64,000 nt of DNA from contig JAMXBB010000006.1 of NCBI GenBank assembly GCA_024138015.1, positions 69,749,581-69,813,580 on the forward strand. Direction: 5' to 3'. Below, in pieces: positions 1 through 12,207 of this stretch. The DNA is from Lumnitzera littorea (lineage: Eukaryota > Streptophyta > Magnoliopsida > Myrtales > Combretaceae). Position 1 is the first letter of the stretch. Each line of letters begins with the position of its first letter. Position numbers and translations under genes: made by a program. The notes under the pieces were generated by a model, which had not been told where the DNA came from, ran no database searches, and worked only from the letters and a program-made list of their open reading frames with translations.

Positions 1-1044
1 GTTTTAAGGTTTTCATATGCGATTAGAGGTTTAATTGATAATATAAGGTTTTTCATATTCACTTTAGGTTTTGAATTGAGATTTTAATCGATTTTAAATC
101 TCACCGGCTCTATTGACTTTAGGAAATCATCTACAGTTTGGGCGTTTGATTCTATACTTAGACAGCTAAATTCGTGGGGTTTACAGAAAGTCCACTTACT
201 TAAGGAAATTGCAAATTAAAAACACCTAGCACTATACTAAGGTTTATAGTAATTTTGTAAATTTGACGCATAAGACACTATTAGAATAATGTGTAAGAGA
301 ACATAGAGAATAACTGTAGTTTAAAAGCTCAAAAGTTATTATCTAATTTCACTTGGTCAAGTATTTAAAGCCCTTTGTTGAAATCTTCCCATTGCCTCTT
401 CTCTACCCTACATTAAATGCTCTATATTCTTAATTAGGCCAATCAAATGGTTCTTCAAGGATAAGATAGACGATTTGTTGAAACAACTTACCAGCTAGTA
501 GCTCTACTTCAAGTTCACAAAATACTACTTGTTACTAGTTAGATGATCTACATACAATTAGTTGGTTGGCTAGCATAAAAAAAAGTAAACTTCCATTTTT
601 CATACACATAGATGGCTATTTATACAACATAGCACTTTAAACACTTCAAATGCAATGTGAGTAACATGTAATGGTCGAGATAAGATAGTAAGATGAACTT
701 TTCAAAATAATCAAACTCTTTTGTAAATTAATCATCATTTTATAGATCGTAAAGATAATAATAAGATTATGATTGAATTAGCACATTTAGCATAGTGTTA
801 TTCTCATTAGAATCATGTAATAATTATCAGTTCAATAGGTTTGACCATTATGGAAAAACATAGAAACATCCTTAAATTAGTATATCTTGATTGAATATTA
901 ATAGAAATAGATCTAAAATAGTAAATTAAGCTATTTTACTTGTAAATTTTATAATAATTAGTATAAGTCATCAAATAATTCTATGAAAATTACTATATAC
1001 CCAAGAAAAGAATATGTAGAATCTATAATGCTAATCATTTCATT
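1..1044. other. AT-rich stretch without recognisable gene
   Basis: No reading frame, tRNA-like structure or clear repeat could be recognised here on either strand. It lies to the left of the first gypsy LTR and may be older transposon debris or unique intergenic DNA. Confidence 0.5.
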
Positions 1045-1893
1045 AATGCACCTTAGAGCTAAATTATTACAAGGTCTTACAACGGGTTGGTGAGTCCTTT
1101 ACTATTGTACGAAGGTAAGGATGAGAGCTAAAGTAAGGACATGATACACAAAGGTTTACAATTGGACTTGACCACCAATTGATATTACTCACTAATGGAT
1201 GGGTTGAGGTTACTAGCTACTAACTCCTAACTTACAGAAGGAATTAGATAAGAAATAGAGATAATTTGAAGCACATAAGTTTAGGAAGAAAGTGCTATAG
1301 AATTCAATAGTAATCAAGATTTATTCTATTGTATAAGATGGAGATAATTTATAGTAAACCTCTTACTGTAACATTGGAAAAGGGGAATTTACAAAAGGGT
1401 AAATTACAATTATGCTAACCTAGTATATATCCAAAAGGGTAAATAGGGCAAGTGCAACAAAAGGAATATTGCATGAATAACAAAAAAGGTAACACTTGTC
1501 AAAGTGCTTTTGGAACTATACTCTAGCCAAGAACATTCCTGTAAAAGAGTGACCTAAATTGGTTGGAAGACTAGTTAGCCTTCAAAAAGTTAGTAGGTAG
1601 GAGTTCAGTCCTTGGCATGTTAAAGGTTGGCAAAAGGAAGCTCATCTTCCTAAGGACTAACCAGTAGAAGCTTGGCACTCATTAGAAAGGGGAATAGCTT
1701 TGGGGTCGAAACCAAAACTCTATTATCTTAGACTAAGGTATAAATAGATTGATGCAAGAATGAATTGAGCTAGGTGCTAACCTGTTATTGTGGCTCATCC
1801 TTAGCCAACTGTAGAAGTATCTTGTACTTAATTAGGCCTTATAGGCCTTGGGACTTACTTGAGTGATGGGTCTAGAGGTCAATAATCCATTAG
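1045..1893 (-). repeat. Degenerate Ty3/gypsy LTR, copy A1
   Basis: This segment matches 12,208-13,310 in the same orientation and order. Both open with a CCTTAGA-CTAA stretch, share the passage about a track near TTGATATTACTCA followed by GGATGG, and end around GGTCTAGAGGT. The right edge abuts the integrase end of a minus-strand gypsy polyprotein, so it is best read as the 3' LTR of a leftward-transcribed element. Edges are approximate because the copies have diverged and the 12 kb copy holds an internal duplication. Confidence 0.6.
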
Positions 1894-3540
1894 CTCTTTA
1901 GGGATGTTGAAGATTTTCCCTCAAATCTTAATCTTCTTTTTTTGGCACGTAAGGCATTAGGTCGACGACATTGAATGATGGTGACATTTCGTATCCATTG
2001 AGTAGTCAAGCTCATATGGATTGTCATTGACCTATAGGAGAACTTTAAAAACATCGTTAGCTTGGGTGAAAGTTTGTTCAACCTTTTCGAGAATCTCTCT
2101 TTTCTTAAGTGAACCCATACTAAGTTTCATAAAGTGTAAATGATGTTCTTCAAACTCTGCTTTTGTACTCTTACTATCGTATTACTATTCTAGCTAACTG
2201 CTCGATAACCTTCTTATGTAGCTTTTAAAACTCCTCTCCCTACTGTACTCGCTGCCAATTATCTCCATTTGAGGTTAGATTGGAAATCTTATATAGAGGT
2301 AAGTTTAGTTAAGTCTATAAACCACCTTAAATAAGGACTTCCTTATCAAATTATATATAGAGTGGTAGGTGAATTCAATGATCAACAAGCATAAGTCCTA
2401 GTCACTCAAGCTCATGAACTTGGCATCTCGATTTGATACAATTCTTTGAGGAACCCTATGGAGCTGCATTATCTCTTGTAAAAGGAGATTAGTAATAGAT
2501 AATGCATCATCAGTTTTTGTAGGGGATGAAGTGGCTTATTTTGTTGAGCCGATCAACTACCACCATAATATAATCATGCTTTCAAGCCATTTTAGGTTAT
2601 TTAAGTGTAAAGTCCATGCTTAGATTGTTCTAAGGTTGTTCAAGTATAAGTAAGGGTGTATACTCCTAGTATGGCTCCTTTTAACCCTTAGCATGCTTAT
2701 AACTCAAACTAGTCAGCACCTTATGTACATCCTTCATCATCCATAGCTAATAGAAGTGTTCTTTTAATAGTTCGTGTGTCTTCTTTTCCCCAAAATGGTA
2801 GGTTAGGCCTTCTGCATGTGCTTCTTATACTAGCAACTCTCTTACTAAGTTGTTAGGCACACATACTCGTCTTATCATCAAGAAGCGTTGGGTCAAATAG
2901 AACTCATTTATAGATACTCTTGACATGCACTTAGTGACCATAGGTTTAAAGAAAGCATCTTGCTCATATTAGTCCGAAAGTGTTCTAAAGCTAAGTGTTT
3001 AAGCATGCAAAGTTGTGATAAGTACATGCCGACAAGATAAGGCATTAACTGTACCATTAATGTTGCCCTTCTTATACTTCATTACGTAAGAGAATGTCTT
3101 AAGGCTTGGTATGGTGTCGAGAAAGCTTTTGCTAACCTGAAGGTACATTAAGGACTTGTAGTCTATGTACATAACAAACTCATGAGGCAATAAATAATGT
3201 TGCCAGGTCTGGAGAGCTCAAACAAGGGCTTAGAATTCCTTATCATATGTCGAGCAATTTAAAGTAGTGAGCTTGTCACTAAAGTAGGCAACAAGTTGGT
3301 GGTCTTGCATGGGAACTCTAATGCCTACTCTAGAGGCATCACAGTCAAGTTCAAATACCTTATCAAAGTCTCGTAATGCCAGCATAGGGGTTGAAGTCAA
3401 CTAAGACTTGGTCTCCTCAAGGCTCTTTCGAGCTTTCTTTAACCACTTGAATTTTGAGTTCTCGTTGGTTAGCTTAGTCAATGGGGTAGCTCTTAAACTA
3501 AAGTTACAAATATACTATGATACGAATTGAGCCAAGGACT
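1894..3540 (-). pseudogene. Gypsy pol fragment: RT end, RNase H and integrase (broken)
   Basis: Reading leftward from 3,540, the minus strand gives the end of a Ty3/gypsy reverse transcriptase (APLTKL, then FKWLKKARKSLEE), then RNase H (FELDCDAS, STYDKEF, LQTWQHYLLPHEFVMYIDY, then the end motif near NALSCRHVLITTL). The integrase follows: a zinc-binding segment near 2,760-2,900 (GLTYHFGEKKTHELLKEHFY), the core, and the C-terminal region near 1,894-2,081 (SPKLTMFLKFSYRSMT). Stops and frameshifts break it throughout, and the rest of RT is missing where the LTR at 3,541 begins. It cannot make a working enzyme. Family assignment is secure; the exact lineage within gypsy is inferred as a chromovirus-like type from the C-terminal text. 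Confidence 0.8.
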
Positions 3541-4440
3541 GATAAGGCCAATTATAAGGGGGTGGCTTCAAGCTTGTCGAAAGCTTAAAAAGCTAAGGTT
3601 GAGTTATACGATGATAGAGAATCAAAGAAGCAAAAGCATGATCTATTGAAGGATATGATGCACTTGGGAACTATCGAGGACTTACGGCTTAACTTGATAT
3701 GATGCACTCGCTAGTCCAATGAAGGTACTCACTACCTAGCCTTGCTTAAGGGTTAAGATAAGAATCAAGTAAACAAGGAGGAATGATCATGGAAAGAGAC
3801 AATGGAGTATATTCAATATCTCATGTATAAGATGTTACGACTACATTTTTAATGGGTATTTATACTCAAAATATTAGGGCAACAACTACAAATGAAAATG
3901 AATAAAAAGGGTAAAGTCCTAAATAAGTAATGTATAGTGAATGGGAAAGGGCATAAATAGAAAAAAAAAAAAAAGAATCCATTTTGTATGGGGGATTCTA
4001 TCATATGATTTCTTGGACACATGGCTATCAATTTGTAGGTGAATTTCTAGCTGAAATAGACAAACTATATGGTTAGGCTGGCGACTACCTAGTAGTGGTG
4101 TCAAGTAAGATTGGAGGTTCTTTCTAAGTGAGTTCAGCTAAGACATGCTCAGAGCAGTTCATACTTAGGTTGATTGGGCTAGTGGTAGACTAAGTTGAGC
4201 TATTGTCTAATTGTGTCTCAGGTTGGCAATCAGTGAGTATTGAGAAGCACAAGAGGGTTTGACTCAAGTAAGACAATAGACTCATAGGTTGAAATAGCTT
4301 AGCCATACTCTCAAGCCCTTAAGCTCAAGCTCGAGTCATAGGTTCAGTGCTTTGATTCCTATCATCCTTATCGAGTTGAATCAACATTTGAGATCTAATC
4401 TAGCTAGTATTTATTTAAGCCTTACTTTGATTGGTAAGGA
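3541..4440 (-). repeat. Degenerate gypsy LTR fragment, copy A2
   Basis: The text from about 3,560 (AAGCTTG-CGAAAGCT, then a block with GATATGATGCAC and ACTCACTACCTA-CCTTG) is shared with the LTR sequence at 16,771-17,474. It separates the RNase H/RT fragment on the left from a second integrase on the right, as a 3' LTR of the second copy would. Termini are not resolved. Confidence 0.5.
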
Positions 4441-5640
4441 CTGAAGTCGGCAACATTAAATACGTCAGATACTCCAAAGCTTTTAGTAGTTCTAGCTAGT
4501 ACGCATTGTCATTTGTCTTTTAGAGTACCTTGAATAGTCCTTCAACTTTAGTAAACAACTTGTTCTTTCTCTTATTAGGGAATCTCTCTTTGCTTAAGTG
4601 TAGCTACACTTGATTTTCGGGTTGAAAATGCTTAGTCTTTCTCCCCTTGCCTTTCTCTTTTAGCTTCTTAGCAACTTAGCCAATGTTTTGGGTAACTCAT
4701 TTGTAGATTTGCTGGAGGGACTAGGCTTTAATTCTTACTTCTAAATCTTCTTGATTAGATAAGTGCATTGGGGCATGATCAAGGGATAGCTTGGGGTTGA
4801 AATTATAGGTGACTTCAAATCGGGTATGTCTACTGGTAGCATATATGGTTTTGTTGTAAGCATACTCCACCACAGGCCGACAAATGTTCCAGTTGGCTAA
4901 GTTCTTTCCTATCGCAACTTGGAGTAGTAATCCTAAGGTACAGTTGACAACCTCCTTCTAGCCATTGATTTGGGCATGATAAGATGTATTGAATAGTAGT
5001 TTAGCTCTCATCCAATGCCAAAGAGTTCTCTAAAAATGGTTCAACAATTTTAGGTCTCTATCTAAGACTACATTCCTTAGTATTCCATGCAAGCAAACTA
5101 TTTCCTGTAAAAACAAAGAAGTAATAGTCAAAGAATCGTTAGTTTTGGTATAGGGCAATAAATGTGTCATTTTCCTAAACTTATCCATGATAACTATTAT
5201 AAAGTCTTTGCCTTAGGTAGTTTAGGGTAATTTGAGGACAAAGTCTATACTTAGGTTATAGTCGAAATAAGTAGAGGTATAGCCTTTCCTTGTTTAGCTC
5301 AACTTTTTGCTTTCCTACAAATGATGCATCCCTCAATCACACGATGTACATCATAATTCATTTTAGGCTAGAAGAACCTATCATTTAATAGCTTATACAT
5401 CCTTCATTCTCCAAAATGCCTAAGGAGTCCTCTATTGTGGGCTTCTCTTACCAACAACTCCCTAACCAAACAAGTCGGCACACATAATTTGCTACCTTGG
5501 AACAGATAACCATCTTCCACATGGTATTCATCTATTTTTTCTCCCCTCTTCATATCATTTATAGATCGGACCAAAGTGAGAATCATGTTGATACTGTTCT
5601 TTAATGCTTGCAAACCTTAATAGTCTAGTCTGCAACTAAG
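4441..5640 (-). pseudogene. Gypsy integrase, copy 2 (broken)
   Basis: The clearest open part is 5,404-5,613, encoding the linker between RNase H and integrase (GYLFQGSKLCVPTCLVRELL, then VREAHNRGLLRHFGE), which leads into the HHCC zinc-binding segment that positions viral cDNA ends. The rest of the integrase core and C-terminal part extends left to about 4,441 in several frames with many stops. It is the downstream part of the same degraded polyprotein as the RT at 5,641-6,780. Non-functional. Confidence 0.7.
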
Positions 5641-6780
5641 TAAGAAGAACATGTCTTCTTGATAGAGCATTGACAACTATGTTATTCTTACCTTGCTTGT
5701 ATTTGATGATGAAATTAAATCCTTTTAGAAATTCAATCCATTAAGCTTGGCATTTAGAATGTCTCGATTGACTCTGTAGGTACCTCAAATACTCATGATC
5801 TGTATACATGACAAATTCCTTTAGTAAAAGATAATGTTACCATATGCAAAGAACTCGAATTAAGGCCAAAAGTTCTTTGTCATGCATAGAATAGCTTATT
5901 TGTGCACTTATGAGCTTTTTACTATGATAAGCGATAGGTTGACCTTCTTACATCAATATAACTCCAATATTGACACCTAACGCAATGCATTTAAGCTCAA
6001 ACACTTTGTCAAAGCCTTATAGGGCCAAGATAAGCGATAGAAGTCAACTATGCTTTTACCTTGACAAAACTCCTCTCTTTTTTTTCTGCTTACTAGAACT
6101 CTACATTCTTCTTTGTTAGCTTAGTCAAAGGTGCTACTATATTATTAAATCTTTGGATAAGCATGGATATAATGATGACAATCCATGGAAGCTCCTCACC
6201 TTTGCACATGAAGTTGGGTGCTTTAATTCCTATCATACTGCCTATAAAAAGACTTTAATTCATGGAAGATCTATACATCTACAACACAATCGAGGTTGGC
6301 TAATCAAGAATGACCTTAACCTTCTTTTCATCAACTCGAATATCACCATTTAAGACAACATACCTGAGGAAGGACATTTCCTTTTGGTAGAATACACATT
6401 TCTTCAAATTGCCAAATAATTATTCAGCCATGAGAATGTCAAAGACATCTCTCAAATGTTCAACATGAGATGAAAGGTTAGCACTATACACATAGATATC
6501 ATCAAAATAGGCTACTAGACATATGCTTATCAACAACCTCAAACACATGATTCATCAGTCATTTGAAAGTATTTGGTGCCTTAGCATGCCTAAATATCAT
6601 AACCAATTAGTCATAAAGACTCTCCTTCATCTTAAATGCTAACTTCCTTTCATATCTTAGTCTCACTTGAATTCAGTGGTAACCACTCTTCAATTTAACC
6701 TTAGAGAAGATCTACACACCGTGCAGTTTGTGTAACATATTCTTAGACCTCTCTTGGGCTCAATATGACCTTCTTACCAT
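5641..6780 (-). pseudogene. Gypsy reverse transcriptase and RNase H, copy 2 (broken)
   Basis: Minus-strand reading shows RT text including a YFDD active-site box at 6,498-6,509 and a passage starting DIRVDEKKVKVILD and, further on, NNIVAPLTKLTKK. RNase H text follows between about 5,650 and 6,050. Around 6,170-6,300 the passage that should read as one copy of the EVRSFHGL region appears twice in part, with roughly 85 bp between, so a small insertion or duplication broke the gene there. Stops and frame changes are frequent. The enzyme would copy element RNA into cDNA in the virus-like particle, but this copy is dead. Confidence 0.75.
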
Positions 6781-7110
6781 CCTTTTGAAACATGCATGTA
6801 TTGTAATACCCATCATGGAGCACTCTCAAATCAAAGAGTCAAGGTCGACTTAGAAGTTTATGTCATGCACACATAGGCAGGACGTCACATGGCACTTCGT
6901 CTTTATACCTATCCCTAATGGAGATTGATACTCTTACATACTTGATGACAGGAAGTCTACCCTTCTCATTTAACTAGTGTATCTTATAAGATCAAGAGTG
7001 AGTAGAGGTCGACAACTTCAAGGTATCTATTACTCCTTAGGTAACAACATTGGTACAACTACTCCTGTTGATGATTAAAGCATACAAGCAAACTTTAACT
7101 TTGCAATTGT
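6781..7110 (-). pseudogene. Gypsy aspartic protease, copy 2 (active site lost)
   Basis: The retropepsin-like protease that cuts the gag-pol polyprotein is visible: downstream text includes DEVPCDVLPMCA, matching the usual DEV-CDV-PM pattern. At the active site the family motif DGGSCTNV reads NRSSCTNV, with the catalytic Asp at 7,067-7,069 now Asn and both Gly residues changed. All three changes are explained by G-to-A on the coding strand. The third copy of this family (18,961-19,330) keeps DGGSCTNV, which confirms the identification. Confidence 0.75.
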
Positions 7111-8042
7111 TGTTGAAGAGGTTCTTCTTCTATTTGTTCTCTTTGGTTACCATTGTATAGAGCACTCTTCAAACAATTGTACTCTAGTACTACCTATGTA
7201 GCAAATGTTCCACTTCTCCTTCCTCCTTGCCCGCACCGGTGCTCTCCACTTCAAATTGTAGCTCTTGTCCTCTAATGGTCATTACTCATTGGTTCAAGCA
7301 TTAGTTAACCATCTATCCAAAATTGAAACACTTGAAGCATCTATTCTCTTAGGTTTTCCTTTTGGAACTCTAACCCATACCGTTCTTCACTTTAGTTTCT
7401 TTGACCTTAGCCTTCCTTCTATTGTCACTAGGTCAATTATAGGTCAAACCTTGTTGATCCATGTTTGAACTATATGGAGGTTGGCTAATATTAGGTTGGT
7501 ACCATTGAATAGGTCGCTAAGAGGAGCTTGTCTTAACTGAGTATGTTGTTGCTGTTCTACCCTTTGTTTGATCCTAATGGCCTCATCCAATGACCTTATC
7601 TTTTGAAATTTGACAACATTCCTAATCTCATATCTTAGGCTAGAAATGAATCTAGCAATGGTTTAGGCTTGTAGTTCCTTCATATCACAACAAATCATAA
7701 ACAACTGAAATTCACTGATGTATTCATCTATAGTATAGGCTCCTTACTTGAGCTCCTAGAGTTATTTGAATGTGTCTTATTTGTAATGTTTGGGGAGAAA
7801 ATGGCCTCGCAGGTTGCACTTCATTTCATTCTACATCTTGATCTCATCATAGCCTTACTAATGTATAGCTTACACCTTCTTTCACTACATTACTGTGTAG
7901 CTTGTGAATTTCAAGGTAGCTAAGTGGGTCCTTACCTCATCCTTATAGTCATAACAGTCGAATATTTTCTCAATCTTTTCTTCCCAATTGAGGTATTAAT
8001 CCGACTGCTTTCTCCTTGACTCACTAACTTTTAACGTACACT
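7111..8042 (-). pseudogene. Gypsy gag, C-terminal part with broken zinc knuckle
   Basis: Minus-strand text from about 8,000 to 7,600 reads as a capsid-type Gag (LNWEEKIEKIFDCYDYKDEV, then DEYISEFQLFM and ARFISSLRYEIRNVV), matching the common plant retrotransposon gag domain. A CCHC knuckle lies at 7,298-7,339: both CxxC cysteines and the last cysteine survive (CFKCFNFG...), but the His position and one more codon are stops. The N-terminal part of the same gag lies at 11,516-11,812, on the other side of a 3.5-kb insertion. Capsid and RNA-packaging protein in life; here non-functional. Confidence 0.75.
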
Positions 8043-9092
8043 TGAAAATTATATTAAAGTGAATGAAAACCAACAAGTGCACCGGATCATGCAAACAATA
8101 TAGAAAGTGAGTCAAGTTCATATTCCATAAGGAACTAAGTTCTAAGTATTAAATCAATTGAATTTTTCCCTAAGTTAAGCTATTGAGAACTAAATTAAAA
8201 TGGAGTAAAAAACTAATTAACAAAATAAACACTAAACCAAATGTCCTAACTACATTATGAGGGTCCTAAGTCTAAGAGATAAAAGATTCAATTTGGAATT
8301 TGCAAATCTATTCTCATTTGAATTAATACGATACCTTGATGCAATATTTGAAATTGACTAAATGGGATTAACTAAACCCACTAGAACTTACTTACTATCT
8401 ACAGTAGCAGAGTTCTAATTATAGCATAAATCGTCCTATCGAGATGATTTATCTATGCTATAATTATTAGGTAAGTAGTGATATGCTCATACCGAACATT
8501 AAGTATTAATGAAAACCACATTAAGTACATAAACTCATGATTTATCTACGAGCTTTTTAAAAAATTTAAGTTATATTCATCATGAGTTATTAGAACCCTT
8601 CCAAGTATCTTTTAACTCTATCTAACTAAAAATTATTAGCCAAGCACTAACTAGATAGATAATGATTACAATAGAAAAATATCCAATTACTCAAAATTAA
8701 TATCAGAACAATTTATAAAACATATCAATTTATTGAATTCATCAATGCAAAACCCAATATATATTAAGCATAATATCTCATTATATTACCCAATTAAATC
8801 AAGACGTAGAACAATTGAAATAACGAGAAAAAGAAAACACTTTAATGGGTATATTCAAATTTGACTTTCAATGTAAGATCAGTAAATCTCGACATATTTG
8901 GAACTCGGAATGTCTTCTAGTGCGCTAGATCAAAGGGCTTTAGTTCCTAAAATTAAAGAAAACATCATGAAATTAAACAAGAAAATCAAGTTTCTGTTTT
9001 TAAAACTCTATTTCACTAAGCTAAGATTCTATTATAAAAACTCAATGAAGCTGCTATCTAATTCTCCTCCTCCTCTGTTCGTAATAACCCCT

Positions 9093-9100
9093 CCTTTATA
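9093..9100 (-). promoter_or_regulatory. Predicted LTR TATA box
   Basis: Minus strand reads GGGTATAAAGGAGGGG. The sequence just downstream (about 9,010-9,070 on the plus strand) is purine-rich leader followed by AT-rich DNA, as expected near an LTR transcription start. No other TATA-like site of this quality stands in the GC-rich part upstream. Confidence 0.55.
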
Positions 9101-9151
9101 CCCAGCTGCTCCCCAAATGAAAAGAAGCCAAGCCCTTTGTTGCATGGGCCT

Positions 9152-9412
9152 GACGTGGATGTAATCCACAAGAATGTCTTCTGTAATAATTGGTGGCAGC
9201 TGCTATACTATTTTCTCCTTGATATACTGCGTTACCAACAAAGTAAATGAGGCCAGTGTTCAAGACTTACTGCTCGATTCCAAACAAAAATAATAAGGCC
9301 CACGTCAGATGCACTTGAGAATTGGTCACAGCATAAATTAAAGCCTCCGCGTGTGAAAGAAGCGTCTCCTGTTCTGTTCCAATCTTACTGCTGTAATGCC
9401 CTTTCCACGTGG
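9152..9412 (-). promoter_or_regulatory. Cluster of three ACGT-core (bZIP/G-box type) motifs
   Basis: TGACGTGG at 9,152-9,159, CCACGTCA at 9,300-9,307 (the same motif inverted) and the palindromic CCACGTGG at 9,405-9,412 lie 50-310 bp upstream of the TATA box in the direction of LTR transcription. ACGT-core sites of this kind bind plant bZIP factors in stress and hormone-responsive promoters. Binding here is inference from motif sequence only. Confidence 0.4.
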
Positions 9413-9499
9413 GCCACTGACAAAGAAAATGGGCTGACCCTTTAAATTTTATGGTTGATTTTATTCCATTTGTTTCAACTTACTAAAGATTTATTGCAC

Positions 9500-11280
9500 T
9501 CTTATGCAGTTCGGTTCTTCTTGCGGCAGCTGATGTTCAGTGCTATTATAATTGCAGGCTAGTGCTGCGTGCTTGGCATGAGGAGCTCATCGGCATGCTA
9601 AGTCTTGAAGATCAATCCGACTGCTGCTCGGCTGAATTGGGTGCCGTTTGCTGGCGCTCGAGCTACTTCTTGGTTGCTCGGTCGCTGCTGTGGTGTGAAG
9701 CTTCTCGGCTGCTGCTGTAAGTTGCTGCTGTTCAAGTGCTTGGAATTACGCCTGGTGCTGTTTTGCTCAGCTCCAAGTGGAGTTATAACAGGGATTGCTC
9801 GGCATATGTGGACAGCAGCTCAATTTGTGTGCGGTTGCTGTCACTTGAATGGAGCTGCTACAAATTAACATGCTATTCGGTCATAGCAAGATAAGTGGCT
9901 GTTGGTTCTTCGTGCTTGGAGTTGCTGCTGACTTAGTTGCTTTTGGTTGGCCTTTGTTGGCCGCTATCACGGGTTGCCGCAGCTTCAAAATACAAGTGCT
10001 GTGGCTGCTAAGTCGAAGTCCATGGCCTGCTCTTGTGCTAAAGGTTGCTGTTGAATTTTTTGCTCGTGTAGTAGCTTGGCTTTGCTTGGAAAGCTACAAT
10101 TTCTGTCCACGTTACTTGTCAAACAAATCAAGAGAAAGTAATGAGGTGATTTTGGGCATCCAAACAAAGATAAAGTATGTTGGCCTCCACAAGGACTTGC
10201 AAGTTAGAAAAATTAGTTGAACACTCATGTCCTTGTGTTGGAGTTGCTTGGAGAAGCTCGGAGTTGCCACGGTGTTGGAGTCTACGGCCTATTTCCATTT
10301 AAAGTCCACGTCCCAGCAGCTATACAAGTGAAATGAAGCTGCTGCAATTCTTTTGAACAGAGCTGTTGTAGTTTCACAAATGGCAGCTCGATTTTTCTTC
10401 GTTTGCTTGCAGCTGCTGCTTGGCAAGAGAGGACAGCAGCTCGCTTGGAGTTAAGTTGAGTTGTCCCATCAGCCATTCAAGAAGCTGCTCGGTTATGCAA
10501 TGATACTGTTGCTTGGTCTCACGGCCTCAGCATAGAAGCTCACTTGGTTTAAATCTGAAGATGCAGCAGAATTTAGAGTGTCCTGCTCGAAGCTCCTGCT
10601 TGGATGAGTTGCTCAGCCTCACTTGGAAACAACTTGGTCTGCTGTATTGCTAAATAATAGCTGTCCGTCATTCCAAGAACAGGTTGCTCACTTTGGTCTC
10701 TTGGCTGCCATCATGTTAGTGCCTTGTGGAAGAGCACGGATGAATTGGGTTTGCTGTCTGCTCTGTGACTTGTGTGTGGGAGTGATGGAAACATGCTTAA
10801 TCAACTTGGACAGCACAAGGCTTGCTCATATGTAGCTCCAATGACAGCTGACTAGTTGGGGTTTGGAGCATTATTCAGGTGTTCGACTCTACTGTTTAGA
10901 GAGGACTCTCTGCTGCTGCTCTACTGAAGGTGCTCGCGTTGCCAGATTCTGCTCCGGTTCTGGTCTGCTATGATGGATAAACTGATCTGTTGCTGTTGCT
11001 TGGTCATTCAATTACTTGAGTTGCTGCCATTTATGGTAGGAAAGTGCTTGACCAAAGTTAGAAACATGGCACTTGTTCTGCTGCTCAAATCAAGGGTTCT
11101 TCTTCATTTGAATTTCACATGTTCGCTTGGTTGCAGGCTGAAACATCAAAAGAGACTTGGTGCTCGGATAGTGAAGTGGGACTCTTTGCGGCTCAATTCA
11201 AATGAAAAAGCTGCTGTCATTTGGCTTCTAAAAACCGAACATGCAGCTTGCAAGAAAATTGAAAATGCTTAAACTTAATC
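9500..11280 (-). repeat. GC-rich, CAGC/GCTG-rich U3 region
   Basis: Base composition rises sharply compared with both sides. The plus strand is full of short recurring words (GCTGCTCGG, TTGCTCGG, GTTGCTGCT, CTTGG) without a fixed period. Open frames here (for example 9,605-9,868 and 9,849-10,220) are rich in Leu, Cys and Ala because of the repeated words, do not resemble any known protein and lie in different frames, so I read the stretch as regulatory U3 sequence and not as genes. Confidence 0.5.
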
Positions 11281-11515
11281 AAATCTATCCACACATTACT
11301 TAACACACTAATTCAAGAAAAGAAGATATCATTTAGTTAAAATTGCAAAGCAAAACTCACATGTAGATATGATCTCTAACTAAAGTGAAGCACTTGTGAC
11401 TATATATAAGCTATTTTAAGCCCTGTTTTGATCTTTCTCAACCGTTTACTACATAATTGATATAAAAACATATATTTTGGTAATCCTTAGTCAGAATTTA
11501 CTATAAAAGTGCTCA

Positions 11516-11812
11516 TACATGTATAATTATATGCAATAAGTATGGATAAATGTGCAATCACTCTCATGAAGCTCTAGATCTGTACTTTAACTTTCTCTAG
11601 TCCTTTTGAATCTCAGGTTAGGCATTATGTTGAACCACTATAGCAGCTTGATTGTTGGCAAGTTGGCACATGAAGGTTTTCATCTCTACGATCATTATAA
11701 CCAAATTACATGTTTTCTCATCCGTCGCTCAAGGAGTTTGGTTTCCTTATTGTCCTTGAGTAGGAACATTACTCTCAACATCAACAATGCTACCATGGAC
11801 ATTAGGAGTTGA
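11516..11812 (-). pseudogene. Gypsy gag, N-terminal part
   Basis: Starting with an ATG at 11,810-11,812 and reading leftward, the frame gives MSTPNVHGSIVDVESNVPTQ and further on MKTFMCQLANNQAAIVVQHN with two stops that were probably Gln codons. This is a typical plant gypsy Gag start. It continues, after the 3.5-kb insertion, at 8,042. The leader and primer site to its right support the start choice. Confidence 0.65.
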
Positions 11813-12187
11813 CATTGTTACTACACTATCTCAAAAACTTTGCAAAACACAACTATAGCCATAGGTCACACTTACACTCACTATCAAATCTCTATTTAAT
11901 CATACTACTACCAATAATGATGTAACCTACTCCGATCGCTTCAACTCAGCTATAATTCTCTTACTACTCAAACCTATGCTCAAAATAGTAGCAAACTTAG
12001 AGCGGTCAAAACCAATAGTGCACCATTCAAAACCTACACTTCAACAACTTGCTCTGTTTCCAATTCATGAAAACAAAGTAAAATAGTAACAGAGCATGCA
12101 ACATTTTACAACACCTACTAACAAAGTACCACTACAGAGTACTTCAAACATCAAGAACACAACATACACTCTTGGTTAAAGCCTCAA
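11813..12187 (-). other. Untranslated leader of gypsy copy 2
   Basis: AT-rich stretch between the primer-binding site and the gag start. No ORF or further element was seen. Confidence 0.45.
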
Positions 12188-12200
12188 GCTCTAATATTAA
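12188..12200 (-). other. Primer-binding site, initiator-Met tRNA type (degenerate)
   Basis: The minus strand reads TTAATATTAGAGC followed by TTGAGG, against the usual TTGGTATCAGAGC of plant LTR elements primed by initiator tRNA-Met. The differences are G-to-A and C-to-T transitions. It lies directly next to the LTR that starts near 12,208, as expected. Confidence 0.6.
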
Positions 12201-12207
12201 GGTCATA

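Larger units (their letters stand above)
8043..11515 (-). mobile_element. 3.5-kb LTR-like insertion splitting gypsy gag
   Basis: The segment lies exactly between two parts of one gag gene. Its left part resembles the LTR at 62,167-63,463 in layout (AAGTGCAC-GGATCATGCAA near 8,080, then an AT-rich stretch) and its right edge ends in GCTCA, comparable with GAGCATTATCA at the end of the other. On the minus strand it would start TGAGCACTTTTATAG. A TATA box on that strand at 9,093-9,100 divides it into a long U3 (about 9,100-11,515) and an R/U5 of about 1 kb. No gag or pol is inside, so it is a solo LTR or LTR-only derivative. Flanking five-mers TACAC and TACAT are a possible but imperfect target duplication, so the ends may be off by a base or more. 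Confidence 0.5.

Noticed and set aside
9605..11272. Several plus-strand open frames (Leu/Cys/Ala-rich) as possible genes
   Set aside because: They result from GCTG/GCTCGG repeated words, lie in different frames, lack domains and sit inside an LTR-like insertion.
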